This document shows positions 11,291 through 23,800 of a stretch of 64,000 bases of DNA, one piece after another; position 1 is the first letter of the stretch, and each line of letters starts with the position of its first letter. The notes below the pieces were generated by a model, which searched no databases, was not told where the DNA came from, and saw only the letters and a program-made list of their open reading frames with translations. The stretch is from positions 68,148,002 through 68,212,001 of the forward strand of contig NC_134701.1 in assembly GCF_043290135.1 (NCBI RefSeq), read 5' to 3'. A program made the translations under genes and the position numbers. The stretch is from Rhipicephalus microplus (taxonomy: Eukaryota; Arthropoda; Arachnida; Ixodida; Ixodidae).

Positions 11291-11329
11291 TGACCAAAGC
11301 CTAAATATGCTTGCATGGTATGGTACCCC

Positions 11330-11548
11330 TAGAGAAAAAGCATTATTAACGCCATAGTGTTGGTGAGCTCATGTCGGAGAAATTCCGCCGTCGGCGTCGG
11401 CACCGTTGATTGTAAGCGAAAAATCGTCCATCAGCTAGAAAGTAAAAAAAAAACAAATAAATATAAAAACAAAACATTTAGTCCCACTCAGGATTGAACC
11501 TGGGCCGTTCGCGTGGCAAGCAGATGTCCTACCACAAAGCCAAGATGT
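11330..11548 (-). mobile_element. tRNA-Gly-derived SINE or tRNA pseudogene
   Basis: On the - strand, 11548 to about 11483 reads GTGGTAGGACATCTGC, then TTGCCACGCGAACGG, then AGGTTCAATCC. This is an A-box-like stretch, an anticodon-arm region very like tRNA-Gly(GCC), and a B box. The acceptor arm does not pair, and an A-rich body plus a GC-rich segment follow (11330-11440). This argues for a SINE head, not a functional tRNA. Confidence 0.5.
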
Positions 11549-11639
11549 TTTTTTTCGTTCTTACTGGTTTCGCACAAGGTACACACATCAATATAAGTCA
11601 CTGTAAGCAGTAACATACAAACAGAAGTGATGGCAAAAC

Positions 11640-12560
11640 AGCCGCGGAACTATTAGTGATTACAGTGCTAGAATTCCTTCAGGTTTACCAGGGGTTTGAC
11701 CCTGCAGAGCCATTCCGGAACAAAATCTTGTTGTTTGAATATATCAATGTACTGAGCAATGCTTTCGCGGAACAGCATACGGGCCGGACGCCTGTCAGGG
11801 TCACAGTAGTAACCGGCCATTCTCGCCCGCCTAGACAATGAACGCCAAGCAGCATTATAAGATCAAAAGGCGGTCCCTCCTCTTTTTCTACTGTTAAAAA
11901 CCTGATACCCAGTGAATGTAAGGGAAGTTCCTTTTTTAGAGTTCTCTGTAAAACATCCCAGAAGTAAACCCCTTCCCAACAATGCAGAAAAACGTGATCT
12001 ATTGTCTCCGGCTTTCGGCAGATCAAACAGCTCGAACCCCATGGCATATAAAGTCCTCTATCTTCTAAAAAAAGTCTTAACCGGTAGTGTTCCGGAGTGT
12101 AATTTAAAGAAAAAGCTTTCCGCACTAGGTTGAATTTGCATTTTCTTAACACGCTTAAGAACATCATTGCCTTCTCCCCCGCTATTAATTAACTTATACA
12201 TAGGAACTGGAAAAATCATGTCGCATATGTCTTTATGTAATTTGTTTCGCCCGACAGAAGAAAGGTATTCCTTGGAAAACCGAACTGACAAGAACCGGAC
12301 ACTGTTTGCAACTTCCTTAAAAAAACCTCGCGTGGCTCAAAGCCATGATGTTGCTTGCAGGTGCTGCCGGAAAAAAACCAACATAATTGCCATGTAGTGG
12401 AAAGAGTCTCCTTAACGCATTTCGTTCGACAGGTGTCACGGTGTAAGCGAGCCCATTCAGCAATTTGTAGGCGCATTCGGGAGGCTATCAAACCACGTCG
12501 AAAAAGAAGGTGATAGTGCAGCCGTCTCGCCGCTAAAAACACACAGGAACTTTCAAACAG
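11640..12560 (-). pseudogene. C-terminal piece of a Tx1/L1-like LINE ORF2
   Basis: The - strand frame 11685-12167 contains LRLFLEDRGLYMPWGSSC and CLICRKPETIDHVFLHC, a C-X2-C-X7-H-X4-C zinc-binding motif typical of the zf-RVT domain at the end of Tx1/L1-like ORF2 proteins. The adjoining frame 12058-12542 contributes SFFFKLHSGTLPVKTFF just upstream. RT itself is missing, so the copy is 5'-truncated and frameshifted. Confidence 0.75.
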
Positions 12561-12743
12561 CTCTCAAAATGGACAACTATGTTCATCTAGCGAAAACATA
12601 CGCATTTCCAGAGGCGTAGAGGAGGCGTTTGGGTTGATCGAGCAAACAGCAAACGCTAGATAATGTGCTGCCACCTGTGAGGCATTGTGATACTCTTCAT
12701 GGCAGACGGAAGTCGCCACACTGCACAATCACTGCACAGATAC

Positions 12744-12813
12744 GTTGCGCGCGTTTGTGTGTGTGTGTGTGTGTGCGTGTGTGCGTGTGTGCGTGCGTGC
12801 GTGTGTGTGTGTT
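12744..12813 (+). repeat. (GT/GC)n microsatellite
   Basis: Alternating TG/CG dinucleotide run of about 70 bp. The ORFs across it are low-complexity artefacts. Confidence 0.95.
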
Positions 12814-12892
12814 TGTAACAAAACATTATTAGGTAGGCATTTAGTGGCTGAAGGGTGCCTAGGGGCCGGATTTTGCTATTGCGTTCAACTCT

Positions 12893-12972
12893 TAAAGGTG
12901 AAGCCTAAGGGTCCCCAAATTCTTATTGCATAAGAGATCATTCAACGCCGAGCCCTTAGGTTCACCTTTTCT
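12893..12972. repeat. short inverted repeat (small foldback)
   Basis: AAAGGTGAAGCCTAAGGG near 12893 is matched in inverse complement by CCCTTAGGTTCACCTTT ending near 12972, with one base gap. The interior is about 40 bp. It may be a tiny MITE or a hairpin. No flanking duplication is clear. Confidence 0.45.
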
Positions 12973-13079
12973 AAATAAAAAATAAACGACTCTCCCAAAG
13001 GCCTAATGAAACAACCTAATATTTAGGCCCTCACTGCGAAGAAAATACATACGATAAAAATTCTTTTCCAACTTAAAAA

Positions 13080-13640
13080 CAATTGATTCTCTCGTAACCC
13101 ACATAGTTATGTGGCCCCATTTACAGAACGTCGAATGAGGCATCGTCATGATCTTTGTCTAACATGTTACAACTAAATTGTTTAAGTTTTCCGTCTGCCC
13201 ATCAACTGTAAACGATTGGAATAAGTTGGAGGTATCACAAATAATCAACGCAGATTATATTGAACGTACACCTATTACCGTTATCAAAAGTATCACATTA
13301 ATAAATTCTTCTTTCCTCAGTTCTAGTGTCATTGTTATTGAGTATTTCAAAAGTAATATTGTTGTGTTCAATTTTGTAAGAGTATTATCTAATGTTTATG
13401 CGTGTACAATATGTTCTCTAATAATACTTTTGTTTGTTTTTGATGTTATTGTTCATTCTATTTGTATCTTTTAAACTTATCCTATGTTGCTAAGGTTTTC
13501 TATTTACCTCATTTTTGTCATTTCTTTCTGACTATTACTCATCAATGTATGTATTTATGTACTGCCCCTTTATATGAATCCAATTATTATGTGCAGTGTA
13601 GAATAAATATTGTAAATAATTAAAAATAAATACATACCCC
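13080..13640 (+). pseudogene. LINE ORF2 C-terminus and 3' UTR remnant
   Basis: Near 13180 the + strand reads FSVCPSTVNDWNKLEVSQIINADYI, like the conserved end of CR1-type ORF2 (in the intact LINE here: [17 protein letters not shown]). A T-rich 3' region follows, ending with AATAAATATTGTAAATAATTAAAAATAAATA. It probably ends the LINE whose RT stops at 10645. Confidence 0.55.
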
Positions 13641-14758
13641 AATTATTGGCTAATAAAAACAATGTAAGCTAGTAATACATTCTACTGATGAAGAAGCATT
13701 TTGTATGTTACGATGAAAATACTTGAGAGTCCCTTTTACACAGTTACCTATATATATCTGGCTTAAAAAAACCTGTGTATTTCCTGCGAAATGTCAACTT
13801 CAAAATACATCATAAAATGTAAAGGAAAGACAATGCAGCCATTAGGAATATAGTTCACGCTTTGAGAGCTTAGAAGTCTGTGAAAAGGAACAATCGCATT
13901 TGCGTTCACAAGCAAGAATCATTTATGGCACCACACGTAGAATTTCGATATTTGGAGTGGAAATTATGTGCAGAGATGCAAAAATCCACAAGGCTATCAA
14001 GTTAATAACCTGCCCACAAGATTGAAGAAACTTCAATAGGTTGAGGTGCTTTTCACAAAGGTAACGAAACCGTAATATGAATGACGTGGATTCAGTTCAG
14101 TCGTGTTTTAAATCTTCATTTTCATTTGCGTCAAAATTATGTATTCAACCTATGTTGATTTTGAGTGCAGTGTGAAGGCTACTTCTAATGATTTTCGCTT
14201 AGCATTGTTTTGGGCGGGCTGTTTGACTTTTATTACTTAAAACTTCATCACCCCTCGTAACTCGAGGCTCCCCTGCGCTTGTTTACCCTTTTATTTATAT
14301 TCACTCCGTCGCGATCACTGTCAATTACGCAATGCATGGCTGGTCGAGGTCCACTTGATACGCTTATCATCTAAAAGTATATCAGCTGCACCTGACACTT
14401 CAGATATAAGCTACTGATAACGCAACAAGTATCTGGGCTGCGTTATCTGTGTCTTCACGTGGCTCAAAAGGAGCAATGACACTCTTTTATATGCTGGAAG
14501 TCAACATTGTAGTTATAAACCACTCAGGTAATTGTGCACGAAAGCTAGCTTGCCGGTCCAAAGCTTAAGGGAACTTACCAAGTGTTTTCCCGCAGACGCC
14601 ACAGCTTCTTGCTCAGAAACAACGCCTTTGACAGAAGCTCGTCGTACGCATTCGACGCGCGTTTGGTGTCGTCGCGGGCGCTTTGAAATCACACTTGAAG
14701 TGAAGGCTCTGCTGTATTCTGAGCCCGCTGATTGTTCGTTTAGACAAGACTGCTAGCA
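13641..14758 (+). other. region upstream of the synthetase start; no repeat recognised
   Basis: No transposon or RNA was recognised. The last few hundred bases should hold the promoter and 5' UTR of the acyl-CoA synthetase. No TATA box or initiator could be called with confidence. An ORF at 14532-14756 is in another frame and resembles nothing known. Confidence 0.4.
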
Positions 14759-14881
14759 ATGAAAGCCCTTATTAAAGACTACGTGGTGTACTCACTCCAT
14801 TCTAGCGTAGAGATACCGCTTTGCTCCGCGTACACAATCATCAAGGATGTTCTGGCAAAATACCCGGATCGACTGGCCCTG
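14759..14881 (+). CDS. acyl-CoA synthetase exon 1
   Basis: It encodes 41 residues starting [12 protein letters not shown] and ending YPDRLAL, the usual N-terminal strand-helix of 4CL-like enzymes (VYSxHxxVxIPxCSxY). An in-frame TAG at 14741 lies upstream, so this ATG is the first possible start; G at -3 is favourable. The exon ends at CTG followed by donor GTGAGT, phase 0. Confidence 0.85.
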
Positions 14882-17800
14882 GTGAGTTACTCAAAATTTG
14901 TTTCAAATTCATGATGCGACAATGGAAAGAAAGAGCTCAGTATATGAAATGATGTTTGATCTTTCCGTCATAAGAATCGGTGCAACACGAACGTAACGCA
15001 TCTCCTTACAGAAGTATTTTATTGTTTATTGCACATTGATAATGAAAGCTTATAGAAAATCTGTGGGTGTTTGACAGCTGAACAGCGTAAATGCATCCAT
15101 GTTGCCACTTCGTGAAACATCTCCATCCCGACGACTAACGATGGTGATCAATGATTGAATAATGAGTAAACATTCCATTGAAGTCATAATTGCCTGTGGT
15201 AGCTGTGCAATTGCCGCTGTGCAATTCATGCAGGATAGTCTTCCCGCTCCGAGGGTTTTCCTAAAGAAGAGGAACTGCCGAACGCTGCAGGAAATAGCTT
15301 ACACATCTGACACCTCCATGAAAGCTCAGGCTTCGGTCAATCTGGGCAAGGGAAGTACATATAACGAATGGTTTCAAGCCCATCCGTAAGTATGGAGCTC
15401 TCAAAGACACATCGAGCAGACAACTGATGCTTCTGGTGCGAGAAGAAATGACATAGAGCAGCTGAATTCTGGTCGCGATAAAAAAAAAACAATGGAGTTC
15501 ACCAGTTACCGGTCCTGAAAGTAAGAAGTATTCCTCTGGTTGGCAGTAAAGAAGTCAAGCATCGTGCTTGGTGCCGGTAGAGAGAACCAATGCAAGCCTA
15601 GCAGAAAAAAAGGAATTATTTATTCTTAAGGAGAAAAGAAGGTCCCTATTGTTGGTACTATAGTGAGCCGAGGTCGTTGTTAGGACATGTCTATTGCGAG
15701 CGTTTTGTCAGAGATTGGCCCTGTTACTGTCCTGTGCAATACTAGCTGCAACGCGGTTGCTGTGCGGAAGGCGTTACCACCAAGGGAAAAGTTGACTGTC
15801 ACCTATCGACCAGTACTGCTCATTGATCGCACGGTGCGCCAGCTGCCGGAAGCTATGGTCTTCCTGAATACGCCATTTTTCAGAGGAGAGGTTCATGCAC
15901 AGTAAACGCAAGACTCGCTTAATGATCTCAACACAAATATCAAAGGAGCAGCTTTACCTAATACAATGAAATTTCGAGGTGATTTCACAGAAGCGAAAGA
16001 TGCTGAAAGACGCGCGTATGAAATATAACGAGATTGTGACGCTCGGAACGCCTGTTGTTGATCAGGGTAGGCGACAGAGCCAGGTCACCGTGAGGAGCTT
16101 TCCCAACCAACCACGTTTACAGGGTTCTAAGTTCAGGGACATCAGCACTGCTTAAAAAAGCGATAGTCGGACAGGATGCGCGAAGGGATGGCAAGCTAAT
16201 GCACCTTCATACAGGGCTCCTCGGCTACAGACTCCAACATGAATGAACTCACGATGAGAAGCGCCGCGTTAGAGTGGTATTCTCATTCTGCGAGCCTAGT
16301 CACCTTTGAGTTCTGACCTGTCGCCGAAGAAACTACCGCTTCCAAGAGCCAGGTACTTGTGCGGGATTTCTTACGCCCGACATCGGTGGCACGGAAAACA
16401 CTAGGGCACAGACGCTTCAGTCGCCATCGCCGCCACAGCCCTCGACTTTCCAGAGCCGCACGCGTCGTCACGGGAAGAAAGTGTACCAGAGCCACATTGG
16501 AACGGCCATTGAAAATGACTCATAGAACACAGTGTGTCATATTCCCTGAGAAAAAGAAATGGTGGACACCAGTGATACGTGAAGCACGTCGTGCATTGTA
16601 GGTATTGCGTGCGTGCGCTTGTGTGGCACGTGTTTATACGCAGTAACCTCCGCCATGTGTACGGGCCCATCGGTATGTGCTGTTCACAGGTGTGAGGTTC
16701 CGTACATGCCACAACAGTGCTCATATGTGCAAAGAGCACTTTTAAATTTCCGTGACAATGTCCCGCGACAGTGATCCACAGGTTTGTGTACGATGATAGA
16801 AGACTTGCAGATGTTGTATTTCTTGCATTTGCTGGAACGTAGCGTTAGTTTATTTAACATTGTGTACCATTGCCTCGGGGATAGAGGAACGCTATTTGCG
16901 ACAAAATGTTCTCGAAGTCGGGAAAAATTACATGAGTCGGCATAAATAAAAAAAAACAATTGCGCGGCAAACAAAACAGACGAAGATGAGGTCTCTGCAA
17001 CGGTGCGCCGCATGTAAGGCGCCAGAAACAAAAACGGGCAAGTGTTCAATCAAGAAAGCCGACAGACGAAGACGAGAACGTTCCAGGAGCGACCACGGCA
17101 GCTCGTGGTCCACTGTGACACCCTCCTTGAGGTCTTGGACCAATTATCTGCTCGGTCTGGTCCGCTCGGTGACATCCCTAGCAGCGCGGATCTGAGAACA
17201 TGCAACCACGAAACCACCTTATTTACACTACTACCACCTCAACGCTGACGTTCGTAAGTGGCATAGTACAGCGTGAGCATTAGCTTACTCACCGTGGATA
17301 AATGTCTCTGCGCATCGCCTCTAAAGAATTGTAATGGGCTACAACGAACTTAGGGACACTCGTTCATTTTTTTTATGTGTTGTCCGACGTCTCTCCGTGT
17401 TGTGCATAAAAGTAATGTGTCTACGTCTTCTCTGCTGTTGCTTGAGCTCCTGTGCCTACGCACCTTCACACATATCATCGTGTAAATTTTTCTGTCGCGA
17501 CAGGCAACGAATGACACACGCAAGTGGGAATGGCTTTTCAAAATAGAGCGGCTTTGTGACACTGTGATATTCCGAAAATGCGACCGCGGCTTCTGAGAAC
17601 AGAGAAAGAAAAAAAAACAGCTGGAGCTTATTGACTGGTTCTTTAATCTTTCAGAAAAGTTTCAATGTTTCGGATCATTTTAAATTATTTTGAGACACTA
17701 GTTGTCTGCAAGTCCATGAACACAAGACTGCAGCAATTGCAATCGTCATACTTTCAGTCCACCGTGCACTAGCCAGGAACATTGATTTATGAACTACAAA

Positions 17801-20800
17801 TGAAAATGTGCATCTGAAGCCAAATTACGGCAAGCCTGTCAATACTTATTATCACATTAATGCGTGTCATTCATCCTTGTCTTTCCGTGCTTCGGTGTAC
17901 AGCATACTCGGCAAGCCGGTATAATAAATCACCTCATGGCATTTGCGGTACAGTTGTGCCTTCTTGTGCTTGAATGAATAGATAGATAGATAGATAGTTA
18001 ACTTTATTTGGGTCCGGAAGAATCTTCACCCCAATTTATTGGGACCAGACTGCGGGCCGCTCCCACGTTGGGATAGGGAGGCCAAGCCTCACCGCCGGAT
18101 CGTGGGCCTTCTGGACAGCCCAGAGTTGGTCAAACCAGTCGTGGCTCGTGAGGAAAAGAGAGAAGGCTTCCTCCGTCAAGCCGTGGATTGTGTGGTGCTG
18201 CAAAAAGGGGCACGCTCAGAGCATGTGCTCAAAGTCGCTAACCACCCCACAGTCGGGACACAGAGGGGAGACTTCTGTGTACCTACTGAAGATGGAGAGT
18301 GTGGGATACGACTTTGTCTGCAGAAGCCTGAGAGTCACGGCCTAGGCCTCGTGAGATTTCGATGTGGCAAGGGGAAAGCCCTGCGGCTCATCTGGTAGTG
18401 GCTGGTAATCTAGTTAAAGGTGTAGAGAATGTCGCTGAAGCGGGGTGGGTCAGCTTCCGAAAGGGTCGGACCAAGTCCGTCGCCGGTCCCACTTGGCACA
18501 CCGGCTTCCCAGTGCCCGGCACGGCCGGCAAGACCTCGCGCCTGGGCATGGGCCCACTCATCGACGTTGGCCAACCCCCCTACCTCGGCGCCTTCGTGCG
18601 CCGGGAACCATGTAATGACGTGGTGTGTCAGCACCTTACCCTCAAGTGCCCTAGCAACTTCCTCACAAACAGCCAGAATTGAGAAAGCTCGAAGGGCTGA
18701 TCTCGAGTCCATAAATATTTCTTCTCTGTCTGACCTGAGGATTGCCAGTGCATTGGCCAGTTGTTTTGCTTTACAAGCCGATGACATGCTGATTGACGCG
18801 GCTGATAATACGCGTCTCATTAGGTCCCAACGTTAGCAACAAAGCGATTGGAGTCACCGTCGTACTGGGCAGCGTCTACAAAACACGACTCTGCCTCATG
18901 CGCATGCGCGTACCGCAGAAGCGCGGAGGCGCGAGCCGTCCTCCTGCCAGCGTTGAAAGTTGGATGCACGTTCCTTGGAATAGGGCAGACTGTAATAGCC
19001 TGTCGCACACTATCGGAAAGCTGAGTGGTCCAATCCTTTAAAGTCGTCGGACTGAGCCCGACATTAGTCAGGATTCCTCTTCCAGCCGTCGTAGACAAAA
19101 GTATGGAAATATGTGCGGTCTGCTGAGCTTCAATCACTTCTTCCAATGTGTTGTGTATGCCAAGTCTTGCTAGGTTTTCTTTGCGTGTGTGCATTGGGAG
19201 TCCGAGGACTCTCCTAATACACTTCCTGATTAGCGTGTTCAGCTTGTTAATCTCGTGTTTGTGACATCTGTGCATGGGAGTGACATAATTCACTAGGCTC
19301 ATAAGGAACGCGTGAAATAGCCTGAGTAGATTCTCTTCGCCAAGCCCCCCTTTTTTATTGGAAACCCTTGCAATGAGTCTGAGTACTCCTTCAGCATGTC
19401 CTGTAAGCTTATCTATAGTACGCCCGTGCTGACCGTTAGCTTCAATAATCATGCCTAGCACCCGGAGAGAACGAACCCTGGGGATCTCGCACCCGGATGA
19501 AGTTCGTAACCTAATTCTCGGGAGGCTTCGGTCCCCTTTAGGCTTCGGTCCCTTTCTAGTGGGACGATATAGGAGCAACTCTGAATTAGAAGGTGAGATA
19601 CGGAGGCCCATCTGACTAACGTGTTTTTCGACGCAATGCACTGCCGCTTGCAGTGCTCCTTTAACGCTGCTGTCCGACCCGCCAGAGCACCAGAGAGCGA
19701 TGTCGTCCGCATAAATTGCGGAGCCAATACTCTCCGTTTGCTCAAGCTCGACTGCCAAGCCCTGCATCGCTACGTTAAACAAGAGCGGCGAAATAGCCGA
19801 CCCTTGAGGCGTACCCCGTTGCTCGAGATCGCATGCCTTTGATGTTAGGTCACCCAATTTGATGGTGGCCTTCCTACCTCCGAGAAAGGACTGCACAAAT
19901 CTGTAAAACTTTTCTCCCAGGTAAAGGTGGGAGATCGAGTCTAGACTATGCCTATGTGACACTTTGTCGAAGGCCTTTTCCAGATCGAGACCGAGAATGG
20001 CCCTCGTGTCTCGGGTGTCTCTATCTAATATATCATGCTTGATGAGTAGCATAGCGTCCTGCGCACAGAGGTGAGGCCTGAAGCCTATCATGTTGTTTGG
20101 AAAAAGATCCTCGTTCTCAATGCGCTTAGAGAACCGACCATTTAGCACATGCTCCGCCACCTTGCCCAACCAAGACGTGAGAGAGATTGGCCGGAGGTTT
20201 TCAGCTCCGGGGCTGCGCCCAGGCTTGGGCATAAGAATCACGGACGTAACCTTCCACTCATCTGGAAAGACACCCGATCCCCATATACGGTTGATCTCTG
20301 CCGTTGCGACCTTTATCGACCTGTCGTCTAAATTGCGCAGCAGTTTGTTAGTTACGCCATTGGTTCCCGGGGTGGACCGGCCATTGAGCTTTTGTAGTGT
20401 TTCGCGAACGTCCGCCTCTTGGAACGGCCTATCAAGGCGCACGGATGGTTTGCCCTCATATCGTGACCAGGCCAGCCCCGGAGATCCAGCATCGCCCGCC
20501 AGAGGAAGATACCTCCGTGCTAAGCGCGTGGCGATTTCGTCCTCGCCGTGGTGCTGCCTTTCGGCATGTAGAATTTTATCCACCACCCGATTCTGGCTGG
20601 TTTTGGTCTTATTTTCATAAAGCAGGTGCTGGAGTAGGTTTTATTTCACACCTATTTGCATCTGTCCATCCACCATGTTACACACTTCCTGCCATTGCTG
20701 TCTCTCAAGTACTTGGCCATGTGTCATAATTTCCTTGTTTAGCACGGCTAGCCTCTTTCTAAGCCTGCGATTGAGATTCTGCGTTTTACATCGAGACAGC

Positions 20801-23800
20801 AGAGAATCCTTGGCCTCTAGTAAGTGTGCTAATCTGCTATCCATCTGATTAACCTCGAGCTCGGTGTGTATCAACTTGGTCGCTTCTTCTACGTCCTCTC
20901 CAACACTAGCCATCCAATCTTGGAAGTTCTCCGATGATTCACCCCCTCTTTCCTCTCTGATCTTTCGGAAGTGATCCCAGTCTATGTATTTGAATGTCTT
21001 TGGAGGAGTCTTGCCTACCTGCAACTCTGTGCTGACAATATAGTGATCACTCCCTAATTCTACTCTCAAGTTAGCCCACGAAAGTTCCCCTGCTGACCCC
21101 ACGAATGTGAGATCGGGAGTCGAATCCTGTGACACAGAGTTGCCAATCCTAGTGGGAAAGTTGGAATCTGTTTTAATGTGAGTCCAAAGTCCGCCACTGC
21201 CTGCCAGCGATTCGCGCCTTTGCGCGTGGTGTGCGGGTAACCCCAAGCCTGATGGTGGCTTGAATGAATGAACAGATTTTATTTCTGGAAAGATACAGAA
21301 AAACGAAGCGATGCTAAAGGCCATTCCGCCTTACATGGCTTCGCTACGCGAAATGTTAAAACGTTTCAGCAAACAGTGCTACATTGAAAAATAATTATCA
21401 AAATTCAAGAAGCAGCAAATTAACAGAAGATAACAATAGCTTCAATGCGAAAATAGGTGACATAGACCTACAGAATCAGACATCGAGGCTCTTTTCAATA
21501 CATATAAATAAATACAAAAGACACACACACAGTACCGTATAACATCTTCATACATTCATATAATACACTCATGTATTCATACATACATCTGCACATATAT
21601 ACGTACATACTTGTGTATATACACCCGTTTTGTACCTAAAGGTGAGAGTATAATATTGCCACGGCTAAAGGCCGGGCCAGAAGACAGAGGACGACAAAGT
21701 GATGAGCGTGCACAGCACCCACAGTTGCTCCGAGGAAGATGACGTCGAAGCGGCTGCTCTTTTGTTCTGTTAATACAGACCTTGTTTTTCCTGGTCGCAC
21801 CGTCGTCATGTGTCCTCTCATTTTCACGTCACGACATTGGTGGAGGTGCTGGACTTCTCCAACTGATGCTTGGGACACCTCCGCGCCCTGGCACTTCGAG
21901 TCAACCACCGCAACCCGTTCCTGCAGTGGATACTCCTGTCCACCGCTACAATCGCCGACAGCGAGGCCTTAGTCCCGAGGCAATCGCCCTCAAACTTCTC
22001 CAGCAACACAGCGTGCTTAAAGAAATGGCTATTGGAGGGCCTTCACAGCTTACTGTTGAGCAGCCTCAAATTCCCGAGACCTTTCACGGTGAGGTCTATG
22101 AGGACGTTGAGGACTGGTTAGCCTAGTATGAGCGAGTCGCCAAGGCCAACCGCTGGCCCTCTGAACAAAAGCTATCACGCGTCTACTTTTTTTTTGGTAG
22201 GCAGCGCTCGTACGTGGTACGAGAACCACTAGTCAGCGCTGTCTTCGTGAGATGAATTTCGGCAGCAATATCTCGGGACATTCACAAACACCGACCACTG
22301 GGATTCTGCTCTGCAGCTCACCGAGGCACGCATACAAAAACCGAACGAGAGCGTCGCCATGTTTGCGGAGGACATGACCCGGCTATTTGGCCTGCTGACC
22401 TCGAGATGCCTGAAGTTAAATAACTCCGACATTTGATGAGGGGTGTCAAAGAAGAGCTGTTTGCCGGTCTCCTACGCAACCCGTCAACAAGCGTAGCAGA
22501 ATTCGTCAAATAGGCTACGAGAATTGAGCGAGCACTACAGCAACGGGCCCCGCCGCGGTGGTCTAGTGGCTAAGGTACTCGGCTGCTGACCCGCAGGTCG
22601 CGGGTTCAAATCCCGGCTTTGGCGGCTGCATTTCCGATGGAGGCGGAAATGTTGTAGGCCCGTGTGCTCAGATTTTGGTGCACGTTAAAGAACCCCAGGT
22701 GGTCAATATTTCCGGAGCCCTCCACTACGGCGTCTCTCATAATCATATAGTGGTTTTGAGACGTTAAACCCCACATATCAATCAATCAATCACTACAGCA
22801 ACGGCGCCGATACCACAACCAACCATGCAACACATCTCCCAGCCTCTCTGCTTTGACGGCCAGCAGTGAGTGTTCTCTGCGTGAGCTACTTCGTGAGGTC
22901 GTTCGTGAGGAGATCCGGAACCTCCTTTTGACTCCGCAAGAAAATACCGTGGCTTGAGTTGCAGAAGTCGCGCGGCAAGAACTCCGCCATGCATTTTCGT
23001 TGCCCGAATCGCGTTCAGACCAGCGGTGTGTAAGCTACGCACCGGCTCTCTGTCGACCCACTCCAGTGACGTACAATTCGACACCACTGGCTTATCGCGA
23101 CGTCAGCCAAGGGCCTTACAACGAGCTGTGGGCCCCAGCTTCCAATCCGCCGCTGCAGTATCCACAGTCTAACATACCTATGCAAATGTCGCCTATGTAC
23201 GCTCCACCGACATCTGCATCTTGGTCGCAAAGAATGCCCACCAGTCGACCATTCATCCGTAAGACGGACTTGTGGCGCACCGTCGCCCGTCGACCACTTT
23301 GCTTCCATTGCGGAGAAGCCGGCCACGTTTTCCGCATTTGTCCATACCGTGACCATAGACATCAGAGCTTTCTACAAATCTTCCCTCTTGCTTATTTTGA
23401 TAACCGCCGTGACAGCAGTGCAGGCCCGCAAGGAGCAACCTGATGGGCCGTATCGTCGACCCCACTCTCATTCACCTGCACCTAACTCGCCGCAGCAGCG
23501 CAGTTACGCCGTGGTGGCCCGGGGCATATCCCCTAGCCTTCGTCGGGGAAACTAACAGCAGCGACCTTTAGGGGGAAGGTTGCCGCCCGTCGAGATGCTA
23601 TCACACCCTCAACGTCTTCACTACGACGTGATACGATGGATGATACCACAGATCGCATGACGTCGATACGAAGGACGATACGACGCCACCGACATCAACG
23701 GAAATTGTAAGGGCAAATCTAGACATTTGTATAGATGGACGCCAAGCAACAGCACTGGTAGATACTGGCGCGGACTTCTCTATTATCAGCCGTGTACTCA

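Larger units (their letters stand above)
17980..21257 (-). mobile_element. I-clade LINE, 5'-truncated, 12-bp TSD
   Basis: It is flanked by GCTTGAATGAAT at 17968-17979 and 21258-21269. The - strand begins abruptly inside the endonuclease ([14 protein letters not shown]). It then has TPDLTF and SDHYIV (endonuclease end), RT with [11 protein letters not shown], and an RNase H domain ([11 protein letters not shown]), the hallmark of I-clade LINEs. A short 3' UTR ends in (TATC)n read on the - strand. The element would copy itself by target-primed reverse transcription. One frameshift in the endonuclease region and the truncation make this copy inactive. Confidence 0.93.

Noticed and set aside
14532..14756. 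ORF directly upstream of exon 1 as an N-terminal extension
   Set aside because: It ends in TAG before the ATG and is in another frame; the exon 1 frame has its own TAG at 14741.
21258..21324. Extended N-terminus of the I-clade endonuclease ORF
   Set aside because: It lies beyond the 12-bp TSD and is flanking sequence read by chance.
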